A DNA stretch of 64,000 nt from Telopea speciosissima (lineage: Eukaryota; Streptophyta; Magnoliopsida; Proteales; Proteaceae): positions 58,974,970 to 59,038,969 of the forward strand of contig NC_057925.1 in NCBI RefSeq assembly GCF_018873765.1. Reading direction: 5' to 3'. The notes under the pieces are model-generated. The model did no database searches and was not told the DNA's origin. It worked only from the letters and a program-made list of their open reading frames with translations. Below, piece after piece: positions 10,098-25,783 of this stretch. Each line of letters begins with the position of its first letter. Position 1 is the stretch's first letter. A program made the position numbers and the translations under genes.

Positions 10098-10225
10098 AGG
10101 GAGAGTGTTATCCATGCCGTGGGTGCAGGTAGATGGGGGTGGGCTCAATGACCACCCTATCCTCTTGAGTGCCAAGTCCATGTGTCTCAGCATAGCCTAC
10201 GTTGCGGAGAGAGAACATGAGCCCT
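10098..10225. mobile_element. Fold-back MITE, family M2
   Basis: Starts GGGAGAGTGTTATCC and ends GGAGAGAGAACATGAGCCC. The arms GGGGGTGGGC...CCATGTGTCTCAG match the better copy at 35098-35250. It interrupts a repeat whose halves (TTTTAGTATTTTTCAAA and CCTTTTTCAAAATACC) are contiguous near 4000-4040. Confidence 0.5.
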
Positions 10226-10447
10226 TTTTCAAAATACCATTTAAGATTCTATTTCTTTGGCTGCGAGCTCGGGTAGTGGAAAAGTTCCTACAACCTAGGT
10301 GCTCCCACCATGAGTTCACCTCCATAAATTTGCAACTATCTTACCCTTTTTTAATGCAAAATTTAATACGTGTAGAATTAACCACTCTTTTTCTCATAAC
10401 AGATTGAATTGAACAACAAACTCCACCAAAGTAGTCACAAACCATTC

Positions 10448-10458
10448 CCCATAAATAC
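10448..10458 (+). promoter_or_regulatory. Possible TATA box of the AGP23-like gene
   Basis: CCCATAAATACC-type element (CATAAATAC) about 140 bp upstream of the ATG, followed by a leader without other ATGs close to the start. Weak by itself; chosen for position. Confidence 0.4.
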
Positions 10459-10595
10459 CTGACCTGACTCAACCCAAGAACTCAGAAGGAGAGCTAAATA
10501 GCTGATCTATCATAACCTTCTCTTCCTCATCTGCAAACCTAGTTCGGTGATAATTCCTTCTTTTTAGAGGTTTTTATTTGCCGAACACATCTATC

Positions 10596-10784
10596 ATGGA
10601 CATGAGGAAGATCGCCTGCGTCGTCATCGTCGCCGCTGCCTCCATGAGTGCAGTCATGGCTCATCATGACGAGTCACCGGCACCTGCACCTGCACCGACC
10701 AATGCCGCAACAGTGGGATTGCCCCTTGTTGGAACCATGGTCGGGGCTTCAGTCCTTTCTTTCCTTACCTTCTACTTGCAGTAA
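10596..10784 (+). CDS. Arabinogalactan peptide, AGP23-like
   Basis: A 62-aa precursor. Residues 1-22 (MDMRKIACVVIVAAASMSAV plus MA) form a secretory signal. The mature part starts HHDESPAPAPAPT, where alternating Pro residues would become hydroxyproline and carry arabinogalactan. The C-terminal LVGTMVGASVLSFLTFYLQ is a hydrophobic GPI-anchor signal. The order and the KKIAC/AAASM-x-AVMA and hydrophobic tail wording match Arabidopsis AGP23-type AG peptides from memory. Such peptides sit on the outer plasma membrane or in the wall, many in pollen. The upstream in-frame TTG at 10578 is not needed: the ATG at 10596 gives the normal family start. No intron. Confidence 0.88.
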   Translation: MDMRKIACVVIVAAASMSAVMAHHDESPAPAPAPTNAATVGLPLVGTMVGASVLSFLTFYLQ

Positions 10785-11223
10785 ACCCATTTAAAAAAAA
10801 AAAATGGGAAAGAGAAAGAGCAATAATGGATTAGTTTTTGCAATTCCAGGTACTTTTTTTTCTTGGTTTAATTGTCGTGTCTCCTCTCTAATTCATTTCT
10901 TGTTTTACTAGTTTGTTGTGAGGAAGAAGGGTTGTACTTGTGTCCATTTATTTTTTGTTTGTTATGGAATAAATGAATTTTTTTCGTCTATAATTCTTCA
11001 TTTTCTCTATCCAAGGCTGCTACCGTTGGATATTTAGGGAATGATTAGGATTTCTCAAATCTAAAATCTAAAATTTTATTTTATATAAATTTCAAGCTCA
11101 AATTAACGATATTTACCTCTCAATATTGGCATTTCTCTTTTGTATTTTTCAATTATCCATCCATTGATGTGTCCACAAAATTAGGCCCCATTAACATTGG
11201 CACCCATAGATTTTTGGGAGGTC

Positions 11224-11385
11224 GGATCATGTCTTTGTACAAGTACCGTCCAAGGCCCTCCAAGACCATCTACATGGAATCCTCTCCTTGTTTGAGTTCC
11301 ACAGTGAATTCCATGTGAGTGACCCCCAAGGGTCTTGGACTGTACTTGTACTAGACACGATCCGTGCTCGATTTTTGGGCCTCCA
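11224..11385. repeat. Fold-back element (MITE-like)
   Basis: About 60-bp imperfect inverted arms: CGGATCATGTCTTTGTACAA on the left against the complement of TACTTGTACTAGACACGATCCG on the right, with a loop near 11285-11320. No transposase. Confidence 0.6.
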
Positions 11386-11599
11386 AAAAATACCTCTTGG
11401 TTAGGCCGTAGGGGTAGCAATGGGCCAGATCCAGTCTTATCCAATTTATGTTCAGGTCAACAACAATCGAACTTGAACCCAAAATTTAAAAGGATTAGTC
11501 AACTTTGAGTGTGCACCGGTGTGTGACTTACATCACCCCTTCCCCACCCCCCAAGGGTGACCCCTTTGGCGCTCAATCCCATCTTCTGGCATCATTAGG

Positions 11600-11830
11600 G
11601 ATTAGAATCCTCTCCAATTCCTTGATCGTCGAGTGCAATGCAGTTCGGGTTTGAAAGGTCGGCATCTGATGGTCATGACATCCAACAATCCAAGGTCGAT
11701 TGAGTCTTTTTTTTTTTTTTCTTCTCGAGCTCGGCATCATTGGATGTCGTGCTTGCTAGGTGTCGAGCTCTCAACGCCGAACTGCCCCACATTGCACTTC
11801 TGGGAAATTGGAGAGGATTTTTTTCCCATC
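11600..11830. repeat. Fold-back element (MITE-like)
   Basis: Left arm AGAATCCTCTCCAATTCC...GTGCAATGCAGTTCGG pairs with the complement of CCGAACTGCCCCACATTGCA...AATTGGAGAGGATTTTT. A poly-T run lies near the loop at 11706-11721. Confidence 0.6.
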
Positions 11831-11933
11831 ACTAATAGAGTAGTAGGCATTGCAGTGTCAAAAAATTGATAAGATTAATTTTTTATTTTTGGCAAAACAT
11901 AAAAACCTAACCCATTACCTCTAAATCTCTTTA

Positions 11934-12081
11934 GGGAAAAGGAATGCTAACTGGTGCTGTGAGTGGCGTGTACGCTGCACCCTTGGACCTTTCCAGGAGG
12001 ATGTGGCAGTCTTTTCGCACCGTTTGTGTCTGGGCACAAGTACATGCCCACATAGAACACCGGTTAGCATTCCTTTTCTCG
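11934..12081. mobile_element. MITE with 8-bp target duplication (hAT-like)
   Basis: Terminal arms AAAAGGAATGCTAACTGGTG and the complement of CACCGGTTAGCATTCCTTTT differ at one base. The sequence TCTCTTTA occurs on both sides (11926-11933 and 12082-12089), which fits hAT-type 8-bp duplication. The 148-bp interior is non-coding. Confidence 0.7.
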
Positions 12082-13050
12082 TCTCTTTATGAATGTCCAG
12101 AAATCAACAGATTAATTTCAGCCAATTTTATAATTGAACATTTGACCTAACCATTTTAAGGACATGGGGAAATTATATATACACCGTAAATACTATATAC
12201 CCTTTCATAATCTCTGATATTCTCTCTTCTCCGTAACATGTGAGACTCTTCCTTGTCCCATTAGTTTGGCATAGGAGATGCCAACACACACAAACAATGT
12301 ATCGATACAACCCCACAAACTATACATTAAGGGAGATTGTTCTCTAAGCAAGCATACACCAATGAGGTATGACAAAATAGTATCGTACATTAAAAGACAG
12401 TAAAGTCATTTCATATAAAAAGGGGAGATATAGACACAGAGATGATAGTGTACCCCGCCCTGATGTCTATATCTGAGTCCAAACATGAGAATTACAAGAA
12501 TGCCCATTGACATGATGACCATTGTACTAAATCTAAAAGGAACCCTCTAGAACATGTACAGTATGAGGAGTCAGTATCGGATTGCCCAGAATTTCTTTAA
12601 AAGCCATAAGCAAATCTGTTCGACACAAGTCGATCCGGACCGATCCCCTGCCCGATACTGATTCTTAAAACTGTGATCAAGCGTGTCCAGGAGATAAAAT
12701 GTCCAAAAAAACTAAGCGACCGTATAGGAATGGCTTTCGTCACAGTAATCCCACCGTCAATTCCCATGACTAATCAGAAACAGTTTGTGATGGCTGTATC
12801 GGATGTGGGTCCCACTTGTGCAAGTCAAGCTGTCTCCAGCTTTCCCGATAGAGGAAGGAAGGAAAACCATATTTCCCTTTCAGAGTGAGAAACACTGTTG
12901 TTTTCAAGAGGTAATTCGGTAATACTTTCTTTCTCAAGTGTTTTTCCCTTCACGCTAAGATACCTATTAATTGCCATCTCACACTCACACGCGTCGCACT
13001 TCAATCAGTCGAGACAGCGCCAGTCTGCCAAACTCTCTCTAAGCTGCCTT

Positions 13051-13143
13051 GCCACGTGTCACACTTGTAGGACTATTAGTAGGACCCACCAACTCCAGTT
13101 TAATTTTGTTCCCGTTGCGAATCGTACGTCCTCGATCTATAAA
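13051..13143 (+). promoter_or_regulatory. G-box/ABRE-like element and TATA box of the 13.2-kb gene
   Basis: GCCACGTGTCAC at 13051-13062 contains a perfect CACGTG core in an ABRE-like context. About 75 bp further on, CTATAAAGTATA at 13137-13148 is a plausible TATA box, some 80 bp before the ATG at 13219. bZIP/bHLH binding, and so ABA or light response, is inferred from the motif only. Confidence 0.5.
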
Positions 13144-13218
13144 GTATAACCCAACCCCCTTGCCCTTTCCCTCTCCTCGTCGTCGGCGTCATTCTTCTAT
13201 TCCTTCCAGTCGGTGGCA

Positions 13219-13413
13219 ATGATGGCGTTGGTGAAGATCTCCTCTGCGTCAATTCTGATGTTAATGGTAGTGGTTCTCTCGGCTGTTGCAGTGAGTGCTC
13301 AGGAGATTGCTCCAACACAGTCGATGGATTCCGGATTGGCCTGTGTTTCGTCGGTGTCGGGTGCTGTTGTTGGATTCTCCCTCCTGTTCTGTATCCTCGG
13401 CTTTTTCCTGTAG
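13219..13413 (+). CDS. Short secreted arabinogalactan-peptide-like protein
   Basis: A 64-aa protein from the first ATG of an ATG-ATG pair (13219, 13222). Residues 1-27 (ending VAVSA) form a signal peptide, cleaved before QEIAPTQ. A short polar middle contains one APT glyco-module-like site and a Cys. Residues about 44-64 (GAVVGFSLLFCILGFFL) are hydrophobic, either a GPI signal or a membrane anchor. The size and architecture are those of plant AG peptides, but the Pro content is very low, so arabinogalactan attachment is doubtful. It could be another small membrane peptide. Single exon, with TATA and G-box upstream. Confidence 0.7.
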   Translation: MMALVKISSASILMLMVVVLSAVAVSAQEIAPTQSMDSGLACVSSVSGAVVGFSLLFCILGFFL

Positions 13414-13989
13414 TGAGCTTATCTATTATATTTCTGCCAGATTTTATTGTGTTTCTCCGGCGATTTCTCCTTCTCCGGCCAAGATACGAGTGGTTGCACT
13501 TATTTTATTTTATTTTTTTCCACACCGGCTCTGCTTCTGTAATATAGTATATATAGATTCATTGTTGTAAATGTCTTTCCATATTCCTCTTTATCTATGA
13601 GTTACTTAAAATAAAAAAGATCTCTTTGGCATGATCGGGTTTTAAAATTCGGATTGACTGCCAGCCTTGTACCAGGAACATTCCTGTTACAAGTATAACA
13701 GCAAAATTTCGTCTTAATTTTTAACCGTGAATGAAGGAAGGAAACACTTACGAATCCAAGGTTATTAGTACTCCTTGTCTCCCCCTCCCTTATTTGTTGA
13801 ATATCTGAAATACCCTTCACAAGTCTATGGCACCCCATCTAAGGCCAATCAATGATAACATGGGTGAAGAAGGGAAAATTCGGTCCAATAAAATAAGATT
13901 TGAAGTTTGTAGGAAGAAGGTTCTTGAAAACTAAAGAGGTAAGATGCATACATTAGGACGGTTTCATTTCACCGTAGAATGAAGGTTCA

Positions 13990-14484
13990 GCCGGTCAGCC
14001 CCCATCGTACGTATTGGCGGAATATGCAGATTCCACACCTCGTCGTTCCTTTGCTGCTTTTGTTTGGGAATTGGCTTCAATTATGCGTTGGTTGCAGAAA
14101 CTTTGACGGTCAGACATGCTTTAATTACTGCTTTAAATATGACCATATCCTCTTTGATCATCGAGAGTAATAATCTGCTGGTCATTGATATCCTCACTCG
14201 CAAATTCAACATCATTCCTTGGAGGATTTCGGCTTTAGTCAATGACTGCTGGTCATCATTCCCATTATTTGCAATAGTTCTTTTCAGGCACACCCCTCAG
14301 CACAGAAGCGAACGGAGTTGCTGATTAACTAGCATCCATTGGTGATGCCTCTCAGTTGCATTGTTTATAGAATGAATCCCCCCCTCCTTGTATTTCTTTA
14401 CCTCTCTTTGTAGATTTATCAAAACTTTGTTTCATCGTTAATAAATTGTTTTTACTAACAAAAAAAAAAAAAAAAAAAAAAAAA
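13990..14484 (+). mobile_element. 5'-truncated LINE 3' end with RNase H remnant and poly(A)
   Basis: About 14064-14310 reads part of an RVT_3-type RNase H: AETLTVRHALITALNM, then SLIIESNNLLVIDIL and PWRISALVNDCW, ending FRHTPQH. It is followed by a 3' UTR ending AATAAATTG...CTAAC and a run of about 24 A (14460-14484). 5' truncation plus poly(A) is the signature of L1-type retrotransposition. A stop and frame shift (13979 frame versus 14064 frame) show decay. Confidence 0.75.
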
Positions 14485-14639
14485 TCACCATCTTACGGTT
14501 CACAAAACCCCTAAAGTCTGCATGTATGCATTGGCCAATGAAAACGTACGCACAAATATGATTTTGGACAGAATTTTTACCTTTTCACGAAGGCAACACA
14601 ATATTCTCACACAATTTTATGTCTCATCGCAGGAGCCAC

Positions 14640-14826
14640 GCAACCAGGTAAGATCATGATCTTTTGTTATCGAAGCAGCCGTGTGACCGTCGTACCCTCG
14701 TACAACCTTGCACAGGCAGGGGCAAAACGATTGCCCCACCCACTGCTCGAGCAAGCTGCCCGGATAAGATCCACGCCCTGCCTGTGCTGCCGGGCAGCAG
14801 AGGGAATCCAAATTGCAACCAGGTAA
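14640..14826. repeat. 163-bp segment flanked by 12-bp direct repeats
   Basis: GCAACCAGGTAA occurs at 14640-14651 and 14815-14826. Inside, TGCACAGGCAGGG (14709-) and the complement CCCTGCCTGTGC (14774-) form an inverted pair. It may be a small inserted element with target duplication, but the class is unknown. Confidence 0.4.
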
Positions 14827-15085
14827 CGTTCTTTTTCTCCCAAAACATGGATGACGATAGCATCTATTAAGTCTCGAGTCGAGATTGAAGAACTGAGGCA
14901 TCGGTAATTAGTATCGGCATTGGCATCGCCGTGCTCCCTGCATGGTCATATATTTCAAGAGACATCAAGGATCAAACATGTTAGGGGCGGCAGCCGCAGT
15001 CTCGCTCGCAGCCACCGGGTTTTTCAGGGAAAGTAATTGCGCACCTGGTTTTCCAAACCCACGTTCCCTCCGGGACTCCGGACAT

Positions 15086-15097
15086 CCTTATAAAAAA
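15086..15097 (+). promoter_or_regulatory. Probable TATA box of the 15.1-kb gene
   Basis: CCTTATAAAAAACGG about 55 bp before the ATG at 15146. This supports starting the protein at 15146 rather than at the in-frame ATGs upstream (14942, 14978), which would lie before the TATA box. Confidence 0.6.
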
Positions 15098-15145
15098 CGG
15101 AAGAAGAGCCACCGAAGAAGAAGAAGAAGGAAGAGCCCAACAACA

Positions 15146-15988
15146 ATGGCTACCTTCATCGTTCGCAGATTCACAACAAAGCTTATCAGACCCTGTCACT
15201 CTTCCTCTAAGCCTTTTACCTCCGCTTCTTGCTCTCCCTCTGACACCCATTTCAGAGGCAGAAAGCTCTCCGTACCAGACTACTCGAGCCCTATATCTGG
15301 TCGATCCCATTTGATTACTTCTCTCTTTGATTCTACCGCGCCTTGTAAGTCCCTTAAGGCGCCATTAGAGAAACCCCTGAACAATGATCCAAGTTTCTTC
15401 AGATTTTACTCAAGCTCTGCAACTAAGTTCAACCCCTCTCGTCATTTGACGGAGATACCAAGAGACCCTATTACTGGACTCAGATTTTTCTCAACACCTT
15501 CTGATGATACGAACTCGGAGAAAATCAAATACCCTAGTCAGAACTCTGAATTCAAAAACCAAGAGATCCAAAGCCCAACGGTTGAGCGCGATCTCTCTGC
15601 TCTTGCTAATGAGACCAGACAAGTGTTAGAAGGACTTATGAGGAGCATCTTTGATTTAAGCAGAACCGTTGCTCTTCTGGGTCTTGTCCAGCTCGGCTGT
15701 GGAGCTTGGATCTCTTACATTACTCGATCTTCCCCAATTACAGAGGTCTCAATTCAGAGTCTTGTGGCTCTTGCTTTCCCCTTCTCTTTGGCATTCCTCT
15801 TGCGGCGATCACTGAAGCCAATGTGTTTCTTTAGGAAGATGGAAGAACAAGGACGGTTGCAGATTCTGACTCTATGTCTTCAGATAACTAAAAATGTTAA
15901 TATCTTCTTTGTGCGAGTACGTAGTGTTTCCTTGATTTGTGCTGTAGGCATGTCGGCTGGGTTACTGTATACTGCGGTATCAACATGA
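15146..15988 (+). CDS. Predicted organellar membrane protein of unknown function
   Basis: Single exon, 280 aa. The N-terminus [20 protein letters not shown] is rich in Arg, Ser and Thr with few acidic residues, as in mitochondrial (or dual) targeting presequences. Residues about 50-165 are Ser/Pro-rich and probably disordered. The C-terminal third has a short amphipathic segment ([20 protein letters not shown]) and three likely membrane helices: [33 protein letters not shown] and [19 protein letters not shown] do not recognise a named family. Its 3' end converges on the kinase gene, with about 335 bp between the stop codons. Confidence 0.75.
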   Translation: MATFIVRRFTTKLIRPCHSSSKPFTSASCSPSDTHFRGRKLSVPDYSSPISGRSHLITSLFDSTAPCKSLKAPLEKPLNNDPSFFRFYSSSATKFNPSRHLTEIPRDPITGLRFFSTPSDDTNSEKIKYPSQNSEFKNQEIQSPTVERDLSALANETRQVLEGLMRSIFDLSRTVALLGLVQLGCGAWISYITRSSPITEVSIQSLVALAFPFSLAFLLRRSLKPMCFFRKMEEQGRLQILTLCLQITKNVNIFFVRVRSVSLICAVGMSAGLLYTAVST

Positions 15989-16323
15989 ATTATTATAAAG
16001 AGTTTACATTGTAAATTACAATATATCTCTTTGCCCAATTTTACTAATAACGTCTTCTTTTCAATTCAAAAGATATAATACTTTCTGGACTTCAGTTCAA
16101 GTTGTAGAATGATTTCTTGCAACACAATTGCTTCAGCTTCAGTGAGCAAATCAAGAACCTCCAAATCAACAGAAAATACAACACAAAGAACTTTACAAAT
16201 TACAACAAACCAGCTCTGGGTTGGGGTGAAAATGTGGGATACATTGCAGGTAATAGTTGTCTAATTCAAAAATCCAAAATCTATTGTGTGTGGCGGCACT
16301 GATACATATATTAAAGTACAGTC

Positions 16324-22055
<5,732 letters not shown>

Positions 22056-22444
22056 CAGAAGCACCTTCAACGAATCCTCAGAGAAACCAAACTCAAAACC
22101 CTTCAAGCACAAAACCCAAACCCAGCTTCAATGTCAATTGTAAGTATTTGCAACAACCCCCAAAGCTTTTTTTTCCTTTCTTCACCCTTTTCTGCTTTAA
22201 TTTCATTAACGAACAGCATTAAATGAATATCTAAGGGCAGTCAGATCAAGACAGAGAAAATTTAAGTTCATGAAATCATGAAATAACCATGAACCGACAC
22301 CTCAGAGTTTCAGAACATTAAATTCCACATTTATTCATCAAAATACTCACCACCCAAAAAAAAATAAACATTACAAATAAGCAGAGAACATATAATTAGA
22401 TGAAGGAAACAAGAATTCCAAGGAAGAGGGAAGGGCAAAAGAAA

Positions 22445-22672
22445 TTACCAAATCAAGGGCTCTAATTACATAAGCTCGTCTTTACTGAAAATTCTTTTTC
22501 TTAATTGAGAGAGGGATAGAAGCGAGGAGAGATTGAGGGAATGGAAAGCATAAAAAGAGGAAAGGTTGAGTAAGTTGGTCGAAAGGTATGTTGGAGACCA
22601 CTCTAGCCAGTGCCTTAAAGTTGGACTTTGCTTGGCCTTCCAGATTCCTTGGAAATCATTATACATTTATAC
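22445..22672 (-). promoter_or_regulatory. Possible promoter and leader exon of the kinase gene
   Basis: On the minus strand TATAAATGTATAATG at about 22672-22658 could be the TATA box. A CT-rich leader follows, with a GT donor in TTTGGTAATTTC near 22450. This implies an intron in the 5' UTR before the coding exon at 22055. It fits plant kinase genes but is not proven. Confidence 0.4.
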
Positions 22673-22994
22673 TGACTCAGAATTTCCCGGGCTACATTTT
22701 TGAGATATTTTTTTCCTTTCTAATTTATTTGATGCATATGATTAGTATCTTCATCTCAGCTACAATTTTTAGAGCGATTTTTATTTCGCCCACCGGCGAA
22801 GGAGGTATTCTTTACAGTTTTACCCATGGTGTATCGAATTGACCGTATCAAGTGATTCGTAATTGACTGTATCAAGTGATTCATATCTATATTAGCATAG
22901 GCTGATCCTGATATTCGGCTGATTTTGTACCAATGGTATGGTACTAATTGGGTGGGGGGGGGGGGGTTAAAGTGTTAAAATAAACCTGAGTCTA

Positions 22995-23165
22995 TGGAGG
23001 TTAGCTTGGCCGGTAAAGGACACGGTGCAATGTCATGAGGTGCCCAGATCTAACCTCTGTGATCTCCTGTTACACAAGTCTATGGGGTGGGTTAGTGTAA
23101 CCAGGGTTTACCCTTAGCCTCAACCATAAAATTGGACAAGTTGGGGGTTCCACGTTTTTTTTTAA
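22995..23165 (+). mobile_element. Putative tRNA-derived SINE
   Basis: GGTTAGCTTGGCCGGTAAAGG resembles a Pol III A box and CCCAGATCTAACCTC sits at B-box distance. A TTGGGGGTTCCACG body ends in a T-rich tail (23155-23163). Diverged; no target duplication was found. Confidence 0.4.
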
Positions 23166-23383
23166 AGAAAATCAAGGGAAAATGTCAAAACAAAAAAATC
23201 TGATTTTTAAATTAGTATTAGTGTGTTAATTGTAGTTTTAGATACAATCCATCATTAGAATCCTAAGCAGCTTTTGGATTTGTCGGCAGTTTTAATAAAC
23301 TAATAGAGACTCAAAGGGTAGGAGCCCAAATTCCCTCTTTCACATTTAGTTTTTTATCTTTTTAACTATTATAAGACATTGCA

Positions 23384-23485
23384 TGGTCGTGTTTTCAACC
23401 ATTGGATGAATATGATCATATACATTATACGATCCCTCATCCCTATCCAATGATTGCAAACATAACCATGCACCATACACGGCTA
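23384..23485. repeat. Fold-back element (MITE-like)
   Basis: GCATGGTCGTGTTTTCAACC...CATTGGATGAAT pairs with the complement of CCAATGATTGCAAACATAAC...CATGC. Arms are about 40 bp with a short loop around GATCATATACATTATACGATC. Confidence 0.6.
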
Positions 23486-23701
23486 TATACGAAACTTTTT
23501 GCCTTTTCTTAATGTGAACATTAGAAAAAGGTGCAAAGTAGAGTTAGATGGAAGGTATGTGTCATCCTAAATTTTAAATCACTTTTTTAAAAAAATTAAT
23601 TCAACGATTAATGATTAAGCCACACCATCCCCCTCCCCCTACTTTTTTGTTTACTTCCTATAAGGGCCTAAGCAATCTGCTCACTTCTTATCTTTGTTTT
23701 T

Positions 23702-23729
23702 TAATAATAATAATAATAATAATAATAAT
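23702..23729 (+). repeat. (TAA)n microsatellite
   Basis: Nine uninterrupted TAA/AAT units. Confidence 0.95.
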
Positions 23730-25085
23730 AGTTTAGAAAATGATCGATGCCCAAGCGGGGTTTTAGAGGGAGGAAAAGAGTGTATTTCGGTGGAAATTGA
23801 TTTATTATTAGAAACCCACATAATTATTGAGTAAAAAAATAAAAATTATGAGAAGACATATACCGCTAATGTCATGCCTGTCCTTTTTTCTAATAATTAT
23901 AAAGAACGGCATTCTACAAATTTATTTTAAGGACAGTATGGTAGACTACGACATCTATAGGCACTATCAAAGATGTCAACGGTTGGATTGGAATCTAAGA
24001 GGCATATATGTAATATGGATGTTGCTTCTTGATTGTAATCTAACGGCTTGAGAGTACAAGATGTAGCCAAACCATGCTCTCTATAAATTAATTCCACATG
24101 TTCTTTATTATCAATTTGGATACCAAATGTTCCATCGTTCCACACCTAATTAGTTGAGCAAATATTCCAACATCCCTATCACACGTGCGATACATCTCTT
24201 TTTTATTGCCAAAGCAAATGACAAATTAAGTACACCTAATTACTATTTTTTTTTTTGGGTGAATAGCCTTATCCAAAAAAAAAAAAAAAAAAAACTAGTT
24301 ACTTGGTTACAATAAAATTTTTCTATTAATCAAATATTAATATATTGATTAAGTGGTTAATTAGTTAAGCACTTAAGTCTTTTATGGATTTTGGTTCACC
24401 ATCCTCTTTAACTTAATCGTTCTCTTGTTGTTGCTCATCCAAGATGTGTCCAATTGGATAAAAAATAAACCACTGAATTGGAATTTGCAAAACGAGACAT
24501 CTTGCAAATCTTTTGGATATTTCTATATTAATAATAATAATTAATTGAATCTACTCTAGTTATTTAATTAAGTTCTTTATTATTTATTATTTTATTTATC
24601 ATTATTATTTATTTTATTATTAAAATTTGAACAAAGTTTTCCTCTACCCATAGAGATACGGTTCACCCAGCATCCTACTGTTCACAAACCCCTCTTAGGG
24701 TTTTGTATGTTTCAAAATACCTTCATGATACCCTTTATCACTCTCTCCCGCCCTACGGTGAATGGGACCGTGGGTGGAGGGAAACTCGGTCCTTAAAATT
24801 GAATTCTAATTATATTATAATTTAATTTATGTCTATTATCTATTCAAATTGAATTCTACTGCCTAATTTTAATTCAAAAACCAACCATGAAAAAACATAA
24901 TTTCTTTGACCCATAAAGTTTTCCATTAGATGACTTTCCTTCCATTCAACTTTGGCTGAGGCCATCTGGTTGCAAACTGTTCACATGAAAATGTCCTTTA
25001 CATTTTGTATCTAATATTTTTTCTTTGAACTAAATGCTCATCACGGTTATAAGAATCGGGATCAGATCAACTAATTAAGATCCCA

Positions 25086-25236
25086 ATGCATGAGGCTACC
25101 ACTACTACAGAGTCTAGGAGGAGCAAATGTTCAGTCTTAACCCCCGCTTCACAGAGAAGTTGTTTCCATGACTTGAATCCGCAACCTCATGGTTGCAGTA
25201 AGCAACTTATGCATTGTGCCAAGGCTTGCCTACTGG
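25086..25236 (-). mobile_element. Au-type SINE
   Basis: On the minus strand it starts near GGCAAGCCTTGGCACAATGC, has GCGGATTCAAGTCATGG at the B-box position and GAAGCGGGGGTTAAGAC in the body, and ends at GCCTCATGCATTGGG. Order and spacing match the copies at 3451, 3612 and 57416. Confidence 0.75.
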
Positions 25237-25783
25237 TTCCCTTGCTTAACTTCTTGTCAACCTCTTCCCCCATGGACCTAATTATCATCCCCAAGTCCCT
25301 GATGAAAATGCAGAATTCCAGGTGAAGCACCCCTCTGAATCACTTCTTGACTTCTTGCTGACCTCTCTCCCAAACCCACAAATTTAATAGGCAGTGACCT
25401 CTTACATATGTCTACTCCCCCTCCCCCACCCACCCCCCCCCCCCTCCCCAAAAAAAAATAAACCCCTCAATTCTGTTTTTTGACCCCCAGTAGATTTAGC
25501 TTTAATTCTATTCAATTCTGGTCTATTAGATTATGTAGTTTCTAAGAGATAATAAAGATTGTGGGCAGCCCCTTACATTTAAGGAGCAAGCAGTACCAAA
25601 GTGAGGATTATGGGAGCATGAACTGTAATAAGACATCTATGTAACAAAGAAAGCACAAAAACAAAAATGTCTGCCCATGTTGTCAGAAAGATAATTTAAA
25701 CAATGGGTAGTTTCTCATGAGAACAACAGAAATTACACATTTCCCTAGAGCATAAGGTACTCCTACAGACTGTTACTGGTTGT

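Larger units (their letters stand above)
22673..25560. other. Intergenic repeat-rich region between kinase and J-protein genes
   Basis: No coding sequence seen. Content: degenerate repeat at 22815-22960 with a G run at 22956; SINE-like sequence at 22995-23165; fold-back at 23384-23485; TAA microsatellite at 23702; A/T runs at 24250-24295; an MITE-like patch at 24660-24800; an Au SINE at 25086-25236; and a C-rich run near 25425-25450. Confidence 0.6.

Noticed and set aside
14617..14901. ORFs on both strands in a GC-richer patch
   Set aside because: They lie in the segment with direct and inverted repeats; no domain-like wording and no gene context.
14942..15145. N-terminal extension of the 15.1-kb protein to 348 aa
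   Set aside because: The extra 68 codons lie across and upstream of the TATA box, are very basic and low-complexity, and the ATG at 15146 begins a typical targeting peptide.
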